This document shows positions 27,640 through 35,666 of a stretch of 48,043 nt of DNA, piece by piece. Below the pieces are notes generated by a model. It did no database searches. It saw only the letters and a list, made by a program, of their open reading frames with translations, and was not told the origin of the DNA. The translations under genes and the position numbers were made by a program. The stretch is from the NCBI GenBank assembly GCA_025361065.1, contig JANYAY010000013.1, positions 1-48,043 of the forward strand. The letters are read 5' to 3'. Positions within the stretch are counted from its first letter, which is position 1. Each line of letters starts with the position of its first letter. Source of the DNA: Deltaproteobacteria bacterium (lineage in GTDB: Bacteria > Desulfobacterota > Syntrophia > Syntrophales > Smithellaceae).

Positions 27640-29580
27640 TCACTGAAAACAGTTCAGTTTCCGGTATAGAGTGCTCCGGGACATGCCCAGTTTTTTGGCA
27701 ATTTGCCTCTTGGGAAGATTTGATTTGATCAGGTTTTCTATCAATGCACGTTCTATTGCATCGATCGTTCCCGTCTCTGAGTGACAGGCATAAAGGGTGT
27801 CTGTGATTTCTGGTGGCAGCAAATCAACAGTGAGGATGTTGGTGTGGGCAATGTTGATCATCCGCTCCAAAACATTTTGCAGCTCCCGTACATTTCCCGG
27901 CCAACCATAGTTTGTCAATATTCTTAAAACGTTGTCTTCGATCTTTTCGATTTTTTTGCCCAGCGATTTGCTGATGTGCTTAACGAAACTATCAACCAGA
28001 TGAAGAATGTCGTCTCGCCTTTCCCGAAGGGGTGTGATGCTAATCGTGAATACGTTCAACCGATAATAAAGATCTTCCCGGAAATTGCCTTTTCGCATTT
28101 CTTCTTTTAAATCTTTGTTGGTCGCAGCAAGGATCCGGACATCAATTTTTTTAACCCTTGTTCCCCCGATCTTGAGGACGGATTTGTCCTCAATAACCCT
28201 GAGAAGGGCTGCCTGCAGCTCCAACGGTGTTTCTCCGATTTCATCCAGGAAAATGGTGCCGCCGTCGGCGAGTTCGAATTTACCCTGACTTCCACCCTTG
28301 CGGGATCCCGTAAATGCGCCTTCGGAGTAACCGAATAGATCGCTGGTGATCAGGTCTCGGGGTATCGTGGCGCAATTGATGGCCACATACGGACCATCGC
28401 TGCGATGGCTGTCGTTGTGGATGGCTTGCGCAAGAATGTCCTTCCCCGTTCCGCTTTCTCCCAGAATAAGTACATTGGATATGCCCTGGGATGCTATTTT
28501 GGCTTGTCGGATGGTTTCCAGGAATATTTTATTTTGTCCGATAATATCCTGAAAACTGAAATTTGCTTTTGCCCCCATCATTTTTGTGGCTAGCGTCCTG
28601 GCTCTCTTGATCTCGCTCATGGTGATCACTTTTCCAACGGTGTCGTCCTGAGACAGGATCGGATAGCAGGATAACGTAAAGTCATCTTTGCTGTTTCCAT
28701 GGCAAACACGGACACCCACGTCGATAAGCGAGGTGCTGTTGCTTATTAAATCACTGATGTTTTTGTTATTAATGCCGATGACTGCGCCAAAATTTCTCTC
28801 CAATAACTTTTTTTCATCGTCGCCAAAAACTTTCTTGAAATTTTCGTTGACCATGGAAATGCAATTGTTGTTATCGATCGTAACAACAATTTCAGGAATA
28901 GAAGAAATCACCGTCTTTTGAAAGCAGTGGGCAATTCGCAATTTGTTCAGAGTATCTCTTAATTTAATTTCATTTTCAATGGCATATGCTGCTGCGACGA
29001 CCATCCCCAGCGTATGGGCGTGTGCTTTTTTATATGGCCCCGTCATGCAGATAAGGCCGATCAACTCGCCGCTTGTGCTATGAAGAGGTGCTCCTGAACT
29101 TGCCGAGTTGTGAGCACCCCGGCAATAACTTTCAGCAGCGTATATTTGAATCGGCCTGTCCAGTTTTAATCCGGTTCCCGCGGCATTTGTCCCCATCACA
29201 TCTTCCGCCCAGCAGCAGCCGGCGATGAAGTTGCGGCCTTTCAAATACTCCAGAACATCGTGATCTCCGAGCACATCCAGCATGTATCCACTGGCATCAA
29301 AGAGACCGACACAGAATCCCGATCCGTCGACAAAGCGATGAAGATTTCTCATGAAAGGAAGGCTTATGGTGATGAAATCTTTATTTTTTTCCAGTAATTC
29401 CGTTATTTTTTGTTTGTCGAGAACGGGAAGCTCCGGGAGATAAGGATCAATTCCGATTTTCTTAGACCTGGCCCATGATTCCTGAACAATGGGAGATATT
29501 ATGGCATAGTCAACAGGCATGCCATTCATAAATTTTTCCCATTCTACGAAACAGGCATTATATTTTTCTATATAATCCAT
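27640..29580 (-). CDS. sigma-54-dependent activator, AcoR-like
   Basis: A 646-residue enhancer-binding protein. The N-terminus has a GAF-like AcoR sensor (CCWAEDVMGTNAAGTGL, CRGAHNSASSGAPLHSTSGE). A PAS-like segment (TVIDNNN CISMVNENFKKVFG) follows at about 230-330. The AAA+ domain has Walker A GESGTGKD, a GAFTGS loop (the sigma-54 contact, normally GAFTGA) and Walker B GGTIFLDEIGE. The C-terminal Fis helix-turn-helix is PKRQIAKKLGMSRSTLYRKL. I chose ATG 29580 with GGGAGAG 6 nt ahead. It is divergent from the 13-kb catabolic operon and convergent with the CoA-transferase gene, and both of those have matching sigma-54-type promoters and palindromic sites. It is the obvious regulator, probably responding to the pathway substrate through the GAF domain. 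Confidence 0.93.
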   Translation of the reverse strand: MDYIEKYNACFVEWEKFMNGMPVDYAIISPIVQESWARSKKIGIDPYLPELPVLDKQKITELLEKNKDFITISLPFMRNLHRFVDGSGFCVGLFDASGYMLDVLGDHDVLEYLKGRNFIAGCCWAEDVMGTNAAGTGLKLDRPIQIYAAESYCRGAHNSASSGAPLHSTSGELIGLICMTGPYKKAHAHTLGMVVAAAYAIENEIKLRDTLNKLRIAHCFQKTVISSIPEIVVTIDNNNCISMVNENFKKVFGDDEKKLLERNFGAVIGINNKNISDLISNSTSLIDVGVRVCHGNSKDDFTLSCYPILSQDDTVGKVITMSEIKRARTLATKMMGAKANFSFQDIIGQNKIFLETIRQAKIASQGISNVLILGESGTGKDILAQAIHNDSHRSDGPYVAINCATIPRDLITSDLFGYSEGAFTGSRKGGSQGKFELADGGTIFLDEIGETPLELQAALLRVIEDKSVLKIGGTRVKKIDVRILAATNKDLKEEMRKGNFREDLYYRLNVFTISITPLRERRDDILHLVDSFVKHISKSLGKKIEKIEDNVLRILTNYGWPGNVRELQNVLERMINIAHTNILTVDLLPPEITDTLYACHSETGTIDAIERALIENLIKSNLPKRQIAKKLGMSRSTLYRKLNCFQ

Positions 29581-29686
29581 AGTCAGCTCTCCCAATTAGG
29601 TCCTATTACTGCTATAGACGCTCCCGTATCCATAACTGAAATGAAAAAGATCCGGTGCAGTGGTTGGCAAGCGAAATCAAATTGAA
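29581..29686. other. leader of the activator gene
   Basis: About 100 bp carrying the activator's ribosome site (GGGAGAG, 29587-29593 on the minus strand). No clear promoter motif is seen. The duplicated regulatory block begins immediately to the right, so the activator could bind near its own promoter. Confidence 0.4.
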
Positions 29687-29711
29687 CAAAGAAGCTATGC
29701 CCCGCTTCTAC

Positions 29712-29725
29712 TGAGACATGTCCCA
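29712..29725. promoter_or_regulatory. palindromic upstream activator site B
   Basis: TGAGACATGTCCCA, identical to the site at 25779-25792 and again ending exactly 111 bp before the -24 element. Confidence 0.7.
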
Positions 29726-29835
29726 TTATGGAACGTAGATTGCTGCACCTAAACATAATTTTCAATCATCTGCAAATTTTTTTTCTTATTAATATCATTA
29801 TTTTAAAACAATGTTGAAGAATGAATGCTCCACTA

Positions 29836-29851
29836 TGGCATAATATTTGGA
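29836..29851 (+). promoter_or_regulatory. sigma-54 (-24/-12) promoter of the catabolic operon
   Basis: TGGCATAATATTTGGA, identical to the element at 25903-25918, about 91 bp ahead of the first start codon. The -12 doublet is again GG in place of the usual GC. Confidence 0.65.
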
Positions 29852-29941
29852 TTTCCTCACAACATTTCCAGAAAATTATAATCAGTAGATGATCATTAGT
29901 GTTCCCCGCAAGTCGCCGGAGGGGGCTTCACAATTGAAAGA

Positions 29942-30538
29942 ATGGTGAGCGATGAAAAACAATTGCACGGGGAATCTGTGAATTTGAAGGGTCAACTCCA
30001 TATCCATACGACTTTTTCCGACGGAAGGCTTACCCTTCAGGAAGTGTCCAATATCTATGAGGACCTCGGATTCGATTTCATTGTCGTTACCGACCATGAT
30101 CACCTCTTAAAGCCCGGTTATCGAGAGGCCATTGAAGGGTTAAGATCGAACCTGCTCGTCTTTTTCGGCGTTGAGCTCACATTGCATACCCGCTGGGGTT
30201 ATGTACATGTCAGTGAAATCGAAGGCAAAGAGGAGAAACTGTATATTTTCAACCACCCCTACGAATATGGGTTATCTTTGAAACAGTGCCGGGAATGCAT
30301 CAAGGATGTGACAAGGGTGCATAGGCTCGATGCCGTCGAAGTGTCGCATCAGGGTTTTTATACGCCTCAGTTTGACAGCGAATCCATTCCTTACCCGAAG
30401 GTAGCTACCGATGATTCGCACGCCAGAATGGGTTGCGGGCGGGCATGGATCGAGATTGTTTGCGAGAAGGATAAGGATACTATCCTGAGACAAATAAAGA
30501 AAGGAGAGTTCAAATATCGTTTTGTTAGAGGGCAGTAA
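29942..30538 (+). CDS. PHP-domain metal-dependent phosphoesterase-like protein
   Basis: 198 residues with the four PHP motifs: QLHIHTTFSDG, VTDHDH, a GVELTLH segment, and NHPYEYG with the final DDSHARMG. These His/Asp residues bind two or three metals in PHP phosphoesterases. The length fits a single-domain PHP protein. It is the first gene of the sigma-54-driven operon, which is unusual for beta-oxidation clusters. It might hydrolyse a phosphorylated or nucleotide-linked intermediate; no substrate can be named. The ribosome site before ATG 29942 is weak. Confidence 0.85.
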   Translation: MVSDEKQLHGESVNLKGQLHIHTTFSDGRLTLQEVSNIYEDLGFDFIVVTDHDHLLKPGYREAIEGLRSNLLVFFGVELTLHTRWGYVHVSEIEGKEEKLYIFNHPYEYGLSLKQCRECIKDVTRVHRLDAVEVSHQGFYTPQFDSESIPYPKVATDDSHARMGCGRAWIEIVCEKDKDTILRQIKKGEFKYRFVRGQ

Positions 30539-30585
30539 ATTATTATGGCAAAATAATATGAACAATAGAACAGGAGGTGTGAGAA

Positions 30586-31731
30586 ATGAAAAGGGTTGCT
30601 ATCTGTGCGGTGGCACAACACGAGATTAAAGGCAACATTTGGTACAAGCGTTTTCAAGATATGTTGCTGGACATTCTCGAAGATCTGCAGGGGGAAACCG
30701 GATTTACCTTTGGCGGCGAAAATGGTGTGAAGAACGTATTAACCTGTTCCGACGATTTTTTTGATGCCAGAACTATATCAGACAATGCGGTGAACGATGT
30801 AGTCGGTGCTGCCAATTACCGGGGAGAACAGAAAATGGCGCAGGAAGGGCTTAACGGTATTGGATACGCAATGGCCGATATTCTGTCCGGACATGATGAT
30901 GTTATTTATTTTGCAGGACATTGCAAAGAGTCTCTTTCGGCAAGCAGGAATCAAATAGCGAACATGGCTTATGATCCGTTTTACTGCCGTTGCCTGGGGA
31001 TGGATTACCTTAATGCCGCAGGACTCCAGGCCAGAGCATACATGGAGAAAACCAAGATCACTCCAGAGCAGCTTGCGCAGGTGGTTGTGAGAGCGCGTCA
31101 ATGGGCGTCTCGAAATACATATGCCAATGAGAAAACGCAGCTTAATCTGGGCGATGTAATGTATTCATCCGTTCTTTGTGATCCGATAAGAAGCCTGCAT
31201 GCTTATCCGGTATCGGACGGTGCGGTAGCAATGCTTCTCGCCTCTGAAGAAAGGGCATATGAATTCACCGACAATCCGATTTGGATCACCGGTTTTGGGA
31301 ACTGTATGGACGATTATTTTATGGGCCGGCGTGATCTGGCGGCGAGCTCCGCTTTGAAAAAAGCCGCCGAGCAAGCCTACAAGATGGCCGGCATTAAGCA
31401 GCCGCGGAAATCGGTCAACTTGATGGAGGTTATGGACTGTTATGCTTATCAGCAACCCATGTGGCTGGAGGGTCTGGGTTTGTGCGATGAAGGCAAGGGG
31501 GGCGATTTCATCAATGAATATGGTCCGGCCAAATACAACGTCAATCTCTCCGGCGGCATGCTGGCCGGGAGGCCTCTCATGATTGGCGGTTTATACGGGG
31601 TGGCCGAGGCGGTTCTGCAACTTAAGGGTCAGGCCAATGAGCACCAGGCAGCTGACGTAAATTGCGCTGTTATCCAAAGCACGACGGGCGGGGCGGGACA
31701 GTTCCAAACGGTTGTTGTACTTGAAAGATAG
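30586..31731 (+). CDS. thiolase-fold protein 1 (SCP-x/lipid-transfer type, atypical active site)
   Basis: 381 residues of the thiolase superfamily. The fold is recognisable from the paired core segments GYAMADILSGHDDVIYFAGH and NLSGGMLAGRPLMIGGLYG. The position of the nucleophilic cysteine reads AQEGLNG (85-91) where typical thiolases have CASGLQA, and the GHP motif reads GRP (328-330). Both catalytic residues thus seem absent. It starts at ATG behind AGGAGGTG. It is followed 11 bp later by a second thiolase-fold gene and two DUF35 genes. Thiolase-fold/DUF35 complexes with altered residues, such as Ltp2-ChsH2 in steroid side-chain degradation, act as aldolases; a similar carbon-carbon cleavage is plausible here. 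Confidence 0.82.
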   Translation: MKRVAICAVAQHEIKGNIWYKRFQDMLLDILEDLQGETGFTFGGENGVKNVLTCSDDFFDARTISDNAVNDVVGAANYRGEQKMAQEGLNGIGYAMADILSGHDDVIYFAGHCKESLSASRNQIANMAYDPFYCRCLGMDYLNAAGLQARAYMEKTKITPEQLAQVVVRARQWASRNTYANEKTQLNLGDVMYSSVLCDPIRSLHAYPVSDGAVAMLLASEERAYEFTDNPIWITGFGNCMDDYFMGRRDLAASSALKKAAEQAYKMAGIKQPRKSVNLMEVMDCYAYQQPMWLEGLGLCDEGKGGDFINEYGPAKYNVNLSGGMLAGRPLMIGGLYGVAEAVLQLKGQANEHQAADVNCAVIQSTTGGAGQFQTVVVLER

Positions 31732-31742
31732 GGGGTCTCCAA

Positions 31743-32945
31743 ATGACGAAAAAGAAAAATAGAAATGTAGGTATTGTAGGAATCGGAATGACGGAAATAT
31801 CCAGTCATAAAGAAGACCAGAACCAGCCCGAGATGATCAACGAGGCGGTTAGGGCAGCCCTTGCCGATGCCGGAATAACTTTGAAAGATATAGACTGTGT
31901 TGTTCATGGAAACATGGAGTTGTTTGAAATGGTGCATCAGCCGGACCTGTGGCACATGATCGGTACCGGCGCTCTGGGCAAGCCCGAATTCAGGATTACG
32001 ACGGGGGGCACTACCGGTATGACCCTGATTGCCGCATCAGACAATCTTGTAGCGTCAGGCATGTATGATGTTGTCATGGCCATAGGATTCAATAAACTGC
32101 AGGAGGCGGGGAGTACCACTGGCGGCATAACAAATATGGCGGACCCTCTTTGGTATCGTCATTTGCAGACCGGCGCTTTGACCAGCACTTCGGCCAATAT
32201 GACCATTGAGGAATTTGGTGCAGAGCGGGCGAGAAAGGCTGCAATGAAGCATCGTATTATGATGGATAAACATGCCGGTCTCAACGAGAGGGCGCACAGG
32301 AGATTGGGGCTGGAATACAATCAGATGGAAGACCTTATGAAAAACTCGCCGCCGCTTATCGGTGATCTGAGGCTGATCCACATGTGCTCACAGAGTGACG
32401 GCGCATGCGTTATGATATTAGCTTCAGAAGAAAAAGCAAAAAAAATAAGTAAAAAGCCGGTTTGGATTAGAGACCATATTGCTGTCCACCGGGAGGAAAC
32501 CGCATCCAACGCCTATTTCCCCATCCTGAGTGAAAACTCTCATCGTGCCGCGGCCAGGAAACTTTTTGCCCGAAACGGCATCACCAATCCGGTCGAATAC
32601 TTTGATGTCTTTGAAATGTATGACCCATCCGCGTGGTGGGGTATTGAATGGCTGCGCGATTTCTTTCTCTTAAAAGGAGATGAAGCCATTAAGATGGTGG
32701 AGAATGGGGATTGGGATCTTGACGGGAAGGTGCCGGTCAACCCTTCGGGCGGCGTAACCGCCAGCAATCCCATCAGCGCAACCGCAATGTTAAAACCGGC
32801 GGAAGTTGCGCTTCAGATAAGGGGAGATGCGGGGACACATCAGCTTAAACGGGAAGTCAGGCACGGACTTGCTTCCGGGTTTGGTGGAGTTATGTGGACG
32901 GAGCTGATGATACTGGAAAAAGACTTAAATTGGCAGGGGGTGTGA
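31743..32945 (+). CDS. thiolase-fold protein 2 (atypical active site)
   Basis: 400 residues, thiolase superfamily of the SCP-x/acetyl-CoA acetyltransferase-like branch (GIVGIGMTEI start; AVRAALADAGITLKDIDCVV; VNPSGGVTASNPISATAM near 332-349). The Cys position reads TTGGTTGM (86-93) and the GHP motif reads SNP (341-343), so the standard Claisen machinery is missing. It probably forms a heteromer with thiolase-fold protein 1 and the DUF35 proteins encoded just downstream. Its stop TGA overlaps the ATG of the first DUF35 gene by one base. Confidence 0.85.
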   Translation: MTKKKNRNVGIVGIGMTEISSHKEDQNQPEMINEAVRAALADAGITLKDIDCVVHGNMELFEMVHQPDLWHMIGTGALGKPEFRITTGGTTGMTLIAASDNLVASGMYDVVMAIGFNKLQEAGSTTGGITNMADPLWYRHLQTGALTSTSANMTIEEFGAERARKAAMKHRIMMDKHAGLNERAHRRLGLEYNQMEDLMKNSPPLIGDLRLIHMCSQSDGACVMILASEEKAKKISKKPVWIRDHIAVHREETASNAYFPILSENSHRAAARKLFARNGITNPVEYFDVFEMYDPSAWWGIEWLRDFFLLKGDEAIKMVENGDWDLDGKVPVNPSGGVTASNPISATAMLKPAEVALQIRGDAGTHQLKREVRHGLASGFGGVMWTELMILEKDLNWQGV

Positions 32946-33430
32946 TGATGGCTAAAAATAAATTGAATACTCAGGCTGAGGAACTGATTTCCATACAAGT
33001 CGTAAACTCCATTGATTACTCTTTCCCCACCGGACCGATTATGGGGAAGTGGTTTCAGGGCCTGAAGGAGAAAAAGTTTTATGCGACAAAGTGTCCTTCC
33101 TGCGGTCGTACTATGACTCCGCCTCGGGGGTGTTGCGCGTTATGTGTTGTCCGTTCCGAGGAATTTGTGGAAGTTGGGCCCAAAGGTACCGTCGAAAATT
33201 ATGATATTGCGTACTATGCAAGCCCTGATCCGCTGACCGGAAAAGTACGCTCCACTCCGTACGCCGCGGTTTTCGTACGGATGGACGGATCCGATTGTGA
33301 CATCTTTACTCATGGAATCAAGGACGAGGATATTCCTAAGCTCAAGCGTGGGGTGAGAGTGAGGCCCGTATGGAATGAAGTAAGAACCGGGTGTATTGAA
33401 GATATGCTGTACTTTGAAATTGATGCTTAA
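32945..33430 (+). CDS. DUF35 zinc-ribbon/OB-fold protein 1
   Basis: 161 residues. A zinc ribbon (C50, C53, then C63/C64 and C67 in KCPSCGRTMTPP...CCALC) is followed by an OB-fold (VEVGPKGTVENYDIAYY, YAAVFVRMDG). DUF35 proteins bind thiolase-fold partners and feed or position acyl-CoA substrates. I chose ATG 32945, overlapping the previous stop (TGATG), with GGCAGGGGG ahead; an upstream start at 32894 would overlap the thiolase gene without need. Confidence 0.9.
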   Translation: MMAKNKLNTQAEELISIQVVNSIDYSFPTGPIMGKWFQGLKEKKFYATKCPSCGRTMTPPRGCCALCVVRSEEFVEVGPKGTVENYDIAYYASPDPLTGKVRSTPYAAVFVRMDGSDCDIFTHGIKDEDIPKLKRGVRVRPVWNEVRTGCIEDMLYFEIDA

Positions 33431-33442
33431 GGAGAGTTGAAA

Positions 33443-33916
33443 ATGAATACATGCAGAAATGAGATCAGTAAAGACTGTTTCGTTGTACCCGGAAAGATGG
33501 CTCTTCCCAACCAGTATTTTGCCGGCCGGGTAGGATCGAAGTTTATCATATCCCTGCGGGATTCAAGGAAGATACTTGGTGTCCGCTGCCCGAAATGTAA
33601 AAGTGTTTATGTTCCGCCTCTGGAATACTGTGAGAAGGATATGACAAAAATTGATGAGAATTGGGTGGAACTGGGGAATGAGGGAGTCCTTACCAACTAT
33701 ACGGTGGTGAACTACCGTGATGCGCACTTGCCCAGAAAAGTGCCGTATATCCTGGGGATGGTCCTACTGGATGGCGCGGAAACGCCGTTTGTCCACATCG
33801 TTTCGGGCATTGAGCCGGAAAATGTGGAGATCGGCATGAGGGTCAAAGCCGTGTTTGCCGACAAAACGACGAATACTATTTTGGATATCGATCATTTTGC
33901 GCCGGTCGAGGAATAA
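33443..33916 (+). CDS. DUF35 zinc-ribbon/OB-fold protein 2
   Basis: 157 residues with the same layout: ribbon RCPKCKSVYVPPLEYCEKD and OB-fold (WVELGNEGVLTNYTVVNY, PYILGMVLLDGAETPFVHIV). The fourth zinc ligand is Asp in place of Cys (C49, C52, C63, then D66), so zinc binding may be weakened or absent. ATG 33443 follows GGAG. With two thiolase-fold genes and two DUF35 genes in a row, a two-by-two complex is likely. Confidence 0.88.
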   Translation: MNTCRNEISKDCFVVPGKMALPNQYFAGRVGSKFIISLRDSRKILGVRCPKCKSVYVPPLEYCEKDMTKIDENWVELGNEGVLTNYTVVNYRDAHLPRKVPYILGMVLLDGAETPFVHIVSGIEPENVEIGMRVKAVFADKTTNTILDIDHFAPVEE

Positions 33917-33997
33917 AATGATAATTGTCACTGCCCGCTTGTTCTGAAATAAGAACCCGGCGGCAATAATAAACAGAAAGGGTTAAGGGTCAAAAAT

Positions 33998-35149
33998 ATG
34001 GATTTCAGAATAGCCGAAGAGCATCTTGCCATTGTGGAAAGCGTCGAAAAATTTGCCAGAAATGAGATGTTGCCGCTGGCGCAGGAGTTGGATGAAAAAA
34101 GCGAGTTTTCCAAACCTTTGTGGAAAAAAATGGGTGAATTAGGTTACCCGGGCCTGTTGGCTGATCAAAAATATGGAGGAAGCGGTCTGGGTGCGCTGGG
34201 GACGACGATGGCTCTTGAGGCTGCCGGGAGAGGAGGTGCGGATCAGGGCACCTTGCTTTCCTGGGCTGCTCATATGGTTATTTCCATGTTAAACATTGAG
34301 CACTGGGGGAACGAGGAACAAAATCAAAAGTATCTCCCGAAGATGGCAGTGGGTGATTGGATAGGAGCGATGGCCCTGACAGAACCCAATGCAGGTAGTG
34401 ACGCCAGCTCAATTACAACCAGGGCCGCACGTGAGGGAGATAAATACATTCTCAACGGCACCAAGCTGTTTATAACCAATGGGCCGATCTGTGACGTTGT
34501 AGTCGTAATAGCGCGTTCTGAGGCTGGTTCCAAAGGCGCCAACGGGACCACTGCCTTTATCGTTGATAAGAGCATGCCGGGATGGTTTTCGAGTAGAAAA
34601 CTGGACAAGATGGGGTTAAGGGCTTCACCGACGGGAGAACTGGTGTTTGATAATTGCGAAGTTCCGGTGGAGAACGTTTTGGGTGAGGTCGGTATGGGTA
34701 TAAAAAGTGTCGCTTTCTCTGGTGTCAACTGGGAGCGGACGATCCTGGCCGGTCATTTCCTGGGAGGTATGGAATTCAATCTGGACCAGTGTATAAAGTA
34801 TGCCAAGGAGCGAGTACAATTCGGGCGACCTATCGCCAGTTTTCAAGCGATACAGCATAAAATAGTCGATATGGCTGCGGATATTGAGGCGCTGAAGCTT
34901 TTATTCTACAGACAGGCCTGGATGATTGATAACAATATCCCTTGTATAAAAGAGACTTCGCTAACGAAAGCCATATTGGGCGGGATGATGCTCAGGAATG
35001 CAGATGAAGCGATCCAGATATTTGGCGGTTATGGGTTATGTAAAGAATATCCTGTGGAAAGGTTTTACCGTGATTGGAAGCTTGCCTCAATCGGGGGCGG
35101 TACAGCTGAGGTTAACAGGGATATCGCCGCCAAGATCCTGTTGAAATAA
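33998..35149 (+). CDS. acyl-CoA dehydrogenase 1 (IVD/LCAD-type catalytic base)
   Basis: 383-residue FAD enzyme with the full family layout: helical N-terminus, ALTEPNAGSDAS in the FAD/substrate loop, helix G (SGVNWERTILAG) and C-terminal IFGGYGLCKEYPVERFYRDW. The usual Glu376 position (medium-chain numbering, YEGT) is Gly (IGGGT, 365-369), while E246 in NWERTILAG occupies the position used as the base by isovaleryl- and long-chain acyl-CoA dehydrogenases. It should therefore oxidise a branched or long acyl-CoA at the alpha-beta bond and pass electrons to the ETF encoded downstream. Substrate unknown. Confidence 0.93.
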   Translation: MDFRIAEEHLAIVESVEKFARNEMLPLAQELDEKSEFSKPLWKKMGELGYPGLLADQKYGGSGLGALGTTMALEAAGRGGADQGTLLSWAAHMVISMLNIEHWGNEEQNQKYLPKMAVGDWIGAMALTEPNAGSDASSITTRAAREGDKYILNGTKLFITNGPICDVVVVIARSEAGSKGANGTTAFIVDKSMPGWFSSRKLDKMGLRASPTGELVFDNCEVPVENVLGEVGMGIKSVAFSGVNWERTILAGHFLGGMEFNLDQCIKYAKERVQFGRPIASFQAIQHKIVDMAADIEALKLLFYRQAWMIDNNIPCIKETSLTKAILGGMMLRNADEAIQIFGGYGLCKEYPVERFYRDWKLASIGGGTAEVNRDIAAKILLK

Positions 35150-35525
35150 TGGGAAGTTGTTCGGACAGTCAAAGGTTGTTTTTCCGGCGCGTCTCCGCTC
35201 CCCGTGGAAGTCATCAAGTCGTTCGAGGCCAAGACTGGTGCGCAGATATGCGAAGCATACGGGCTATCGGAAACAAGTCCCGGGGTTACGATCAACCCGT
35301 TGGGCGGCAAAACAAAGGCAAGTTCGGTCGGCCTTCGTGGTGATGAACCCTGGTCAACAGATGACAGCGGAAGAGGTGATGAAATTCTGCCAGGAGAAAC
35401 TGGCGAAATACAAGGTTCCGACTGCAGTCGAGTTTATCGACGCTCTCCAGAAGAGTGGTGTGGGAAAAATCCTCCGCAAGGAACTAAAAGCGGCCGAGCT
35501 GGAAAAGATGAAGACCGCGAAATAG
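35150..35525 (+). pseudogene. remnant of an AMP-forming acyl-CoA ligase
   Basis: Two pieces in different frames. About 35176-35340 encodes FSGASPLPVEVIKSFEAKTG and QICEAYGLSETSPGVTINP, the A5 region of acyl-CoA synthetases. About 35340-35525 encodes the C-terminal cap (MTAEEVMKFCQEKLAKYKVP, then GVGKILRKELKA). The N-terminal half and the segment between are deleted. The intact ligase that follows is not its continuation but a divergent paralogue, so a ligase gene appears to have been lost and replaced. Confidence 0.88.
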
Positions 35526-35666
35526 AATTCCATGGACTGACAGGGAGTAAGCAGTTCTCTAAGTTAACAGGGAACAGACGTAATGGCCGCAAAAGATCAA
35601 ATTTTATGCGGAAATTTCTTTAAGAAGCAAAATCTTACTAAAATATAAAAGGGGGAACATAACATC

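Larger units (their letters stand above)
29687..29885 (+). repeat. duplicated upstream regulatory block, copy B
   Basis: Matches 25748-25950 along about 200 bp. It fills the gap between the divergent activator gene and the first gene of the catabolic operon. Confidence 0.9.

Noticed and set aside
30586-32945. Ordinary acetyl-CoA acetyltransferases
   Set aside because: Fold matches, but the Cys and GHP motifs are replaced in both proteins, so a standard thiolase call would mislead.
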